Source: Branchiostoma floridae
Lineage: Eukaryota > Chordata > Leptocardii > Amphioxiformes > Branchiostomatidae
Reading direction: 5' to 3'
Assembly: GCF_000003815.2 (NCBI RefSeq)
Contig: NC_049989.1
Coordinates: forward strand, 13,083,000-13,146,999
Length of the DNA: 64,000 nucleotides
Part shown: in pieces, positions 63,741-64,000 of the stretch
Layout: each line of letters opens with the position of its first letter
Position numbering within the stretch: position 1 is the stretch's first letter
Notes under the pieces: model-generated
Seen by the model: only the letters and a program-made list of their open reading frames with translations
What the model was told of the DNA's origin: nothing
Databases searched by the model: none
Position numbers and translations under genes: made by a program

Positions 63741-64000
63741 CACAAGAATGGCGTCTCTAATTATTGTTCCCTTGACTACCTACCAATGACAGTGCCCGAT
63801 CATGACAATTCTCAGAAACGAAAGCTGTTCAACCTGTTGCTTCAAGAGAAGGGGGAGGGGGCAGTGTTGGTTCACGTGGTAGTAGTCGAGGTGGGCGTGG
63901 CAATGAAGTGTGATGGACGAAATTACCGTGTGCAAAGTTTAACTGCTGGATGTAATAAATCACATGAAGTATGGGGAGTGAAGAGCTGGTTTTGAACAAC
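63741..64000. other. Right edge, no gene seen
   Basis: Upstream flank of the candidate promoter. The plus-strand frame 63786-63995 has no recognisable feature. Confidence 0.4.

Overview
The window is animal (eukaryotic) genomic DNA, most likely from a cephalochordate such as Branchiostoma. Coding exons are short, obey GT/AG rules with matching phases, and encode metazoan families (MARCH5, LRRC74, a SLC35/EamA transporter, a U1-type snRNA). Introns and intergenic DNA are packed with foldback elements, 5S-derived SINEs, LINE relics and minisatellites. The genus is an inference from gene content and repeat style; no species-specific marker was checked. Four runs of N (11126-11225, 16902-17103, 50807-51025, 55158-55469) are assembly gaps.

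Layout. 1-5.1 kb: a three-exon plus-strand EamA/SLC35G-like membrane transporter. 5.4-9.4 kb: two adjacent inverted-repeat elements filled with 78-bp repeats, nearly every unit carrying the palindrome TGACGTCA. 9.6-13.2 kb: a C-tract-rich terminal-inverted-repeat element and a 2.3-kb inverted-repeat-bounded segment with a nested pogo/Tigger-like miniature element. 13.9-19.7 kb: a 58-bp minisatellite, 17-19-bp minisatellites and an approximately 860-bp higher-order repeat in which each copy holds an exon-like block with splice-site-like edges. 19.7-27.9 kb: mostly unannotated, with LINE relics and a 445-bp foldback.

27.9-44.8 kb: a complete 13-exon minus-strand LRRC74 gene (549 aa; leucine-rich repeats plus two canonical EF-hands). 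45.8-46.0 kb: a U1 snRNA-like gene with compensated stems but altered protein-binding sites. 46.4-48.9 kb: a three-exon plus-strand MARCH5 (MARCHF5) E3 ligase with an acidic N-terminal extension. 51.5-60.2 kb (promoter candidate near 63.7 kb): a minus-strand gene for a large secreted, internally repeated protein that I cannot assign to a named family. It has a signal-peptide exon, one 2.95-kb exon with three diverged beta-rich repeats, then seven small exons for a helical C-terminal region; one of these runs into a gap. 60.4-64 kb: a duplicated promoter-proximal segment, a long hairpin, and a 5'-truncated LINE flanked by a 14-bp target-site duplication.

The genes are unrelated single-copy loci, not an operon or a functional cluster. 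LRRC74 and MARCH5 are divergent, with their start codons about 1.6 kb apart and the U1-like gene between them. The items most worth follow-up are the secreted repeat protein, the variant U1, the TGACGTCA-filled transposon arrays, and a set of palindromes that share ends but not stems.
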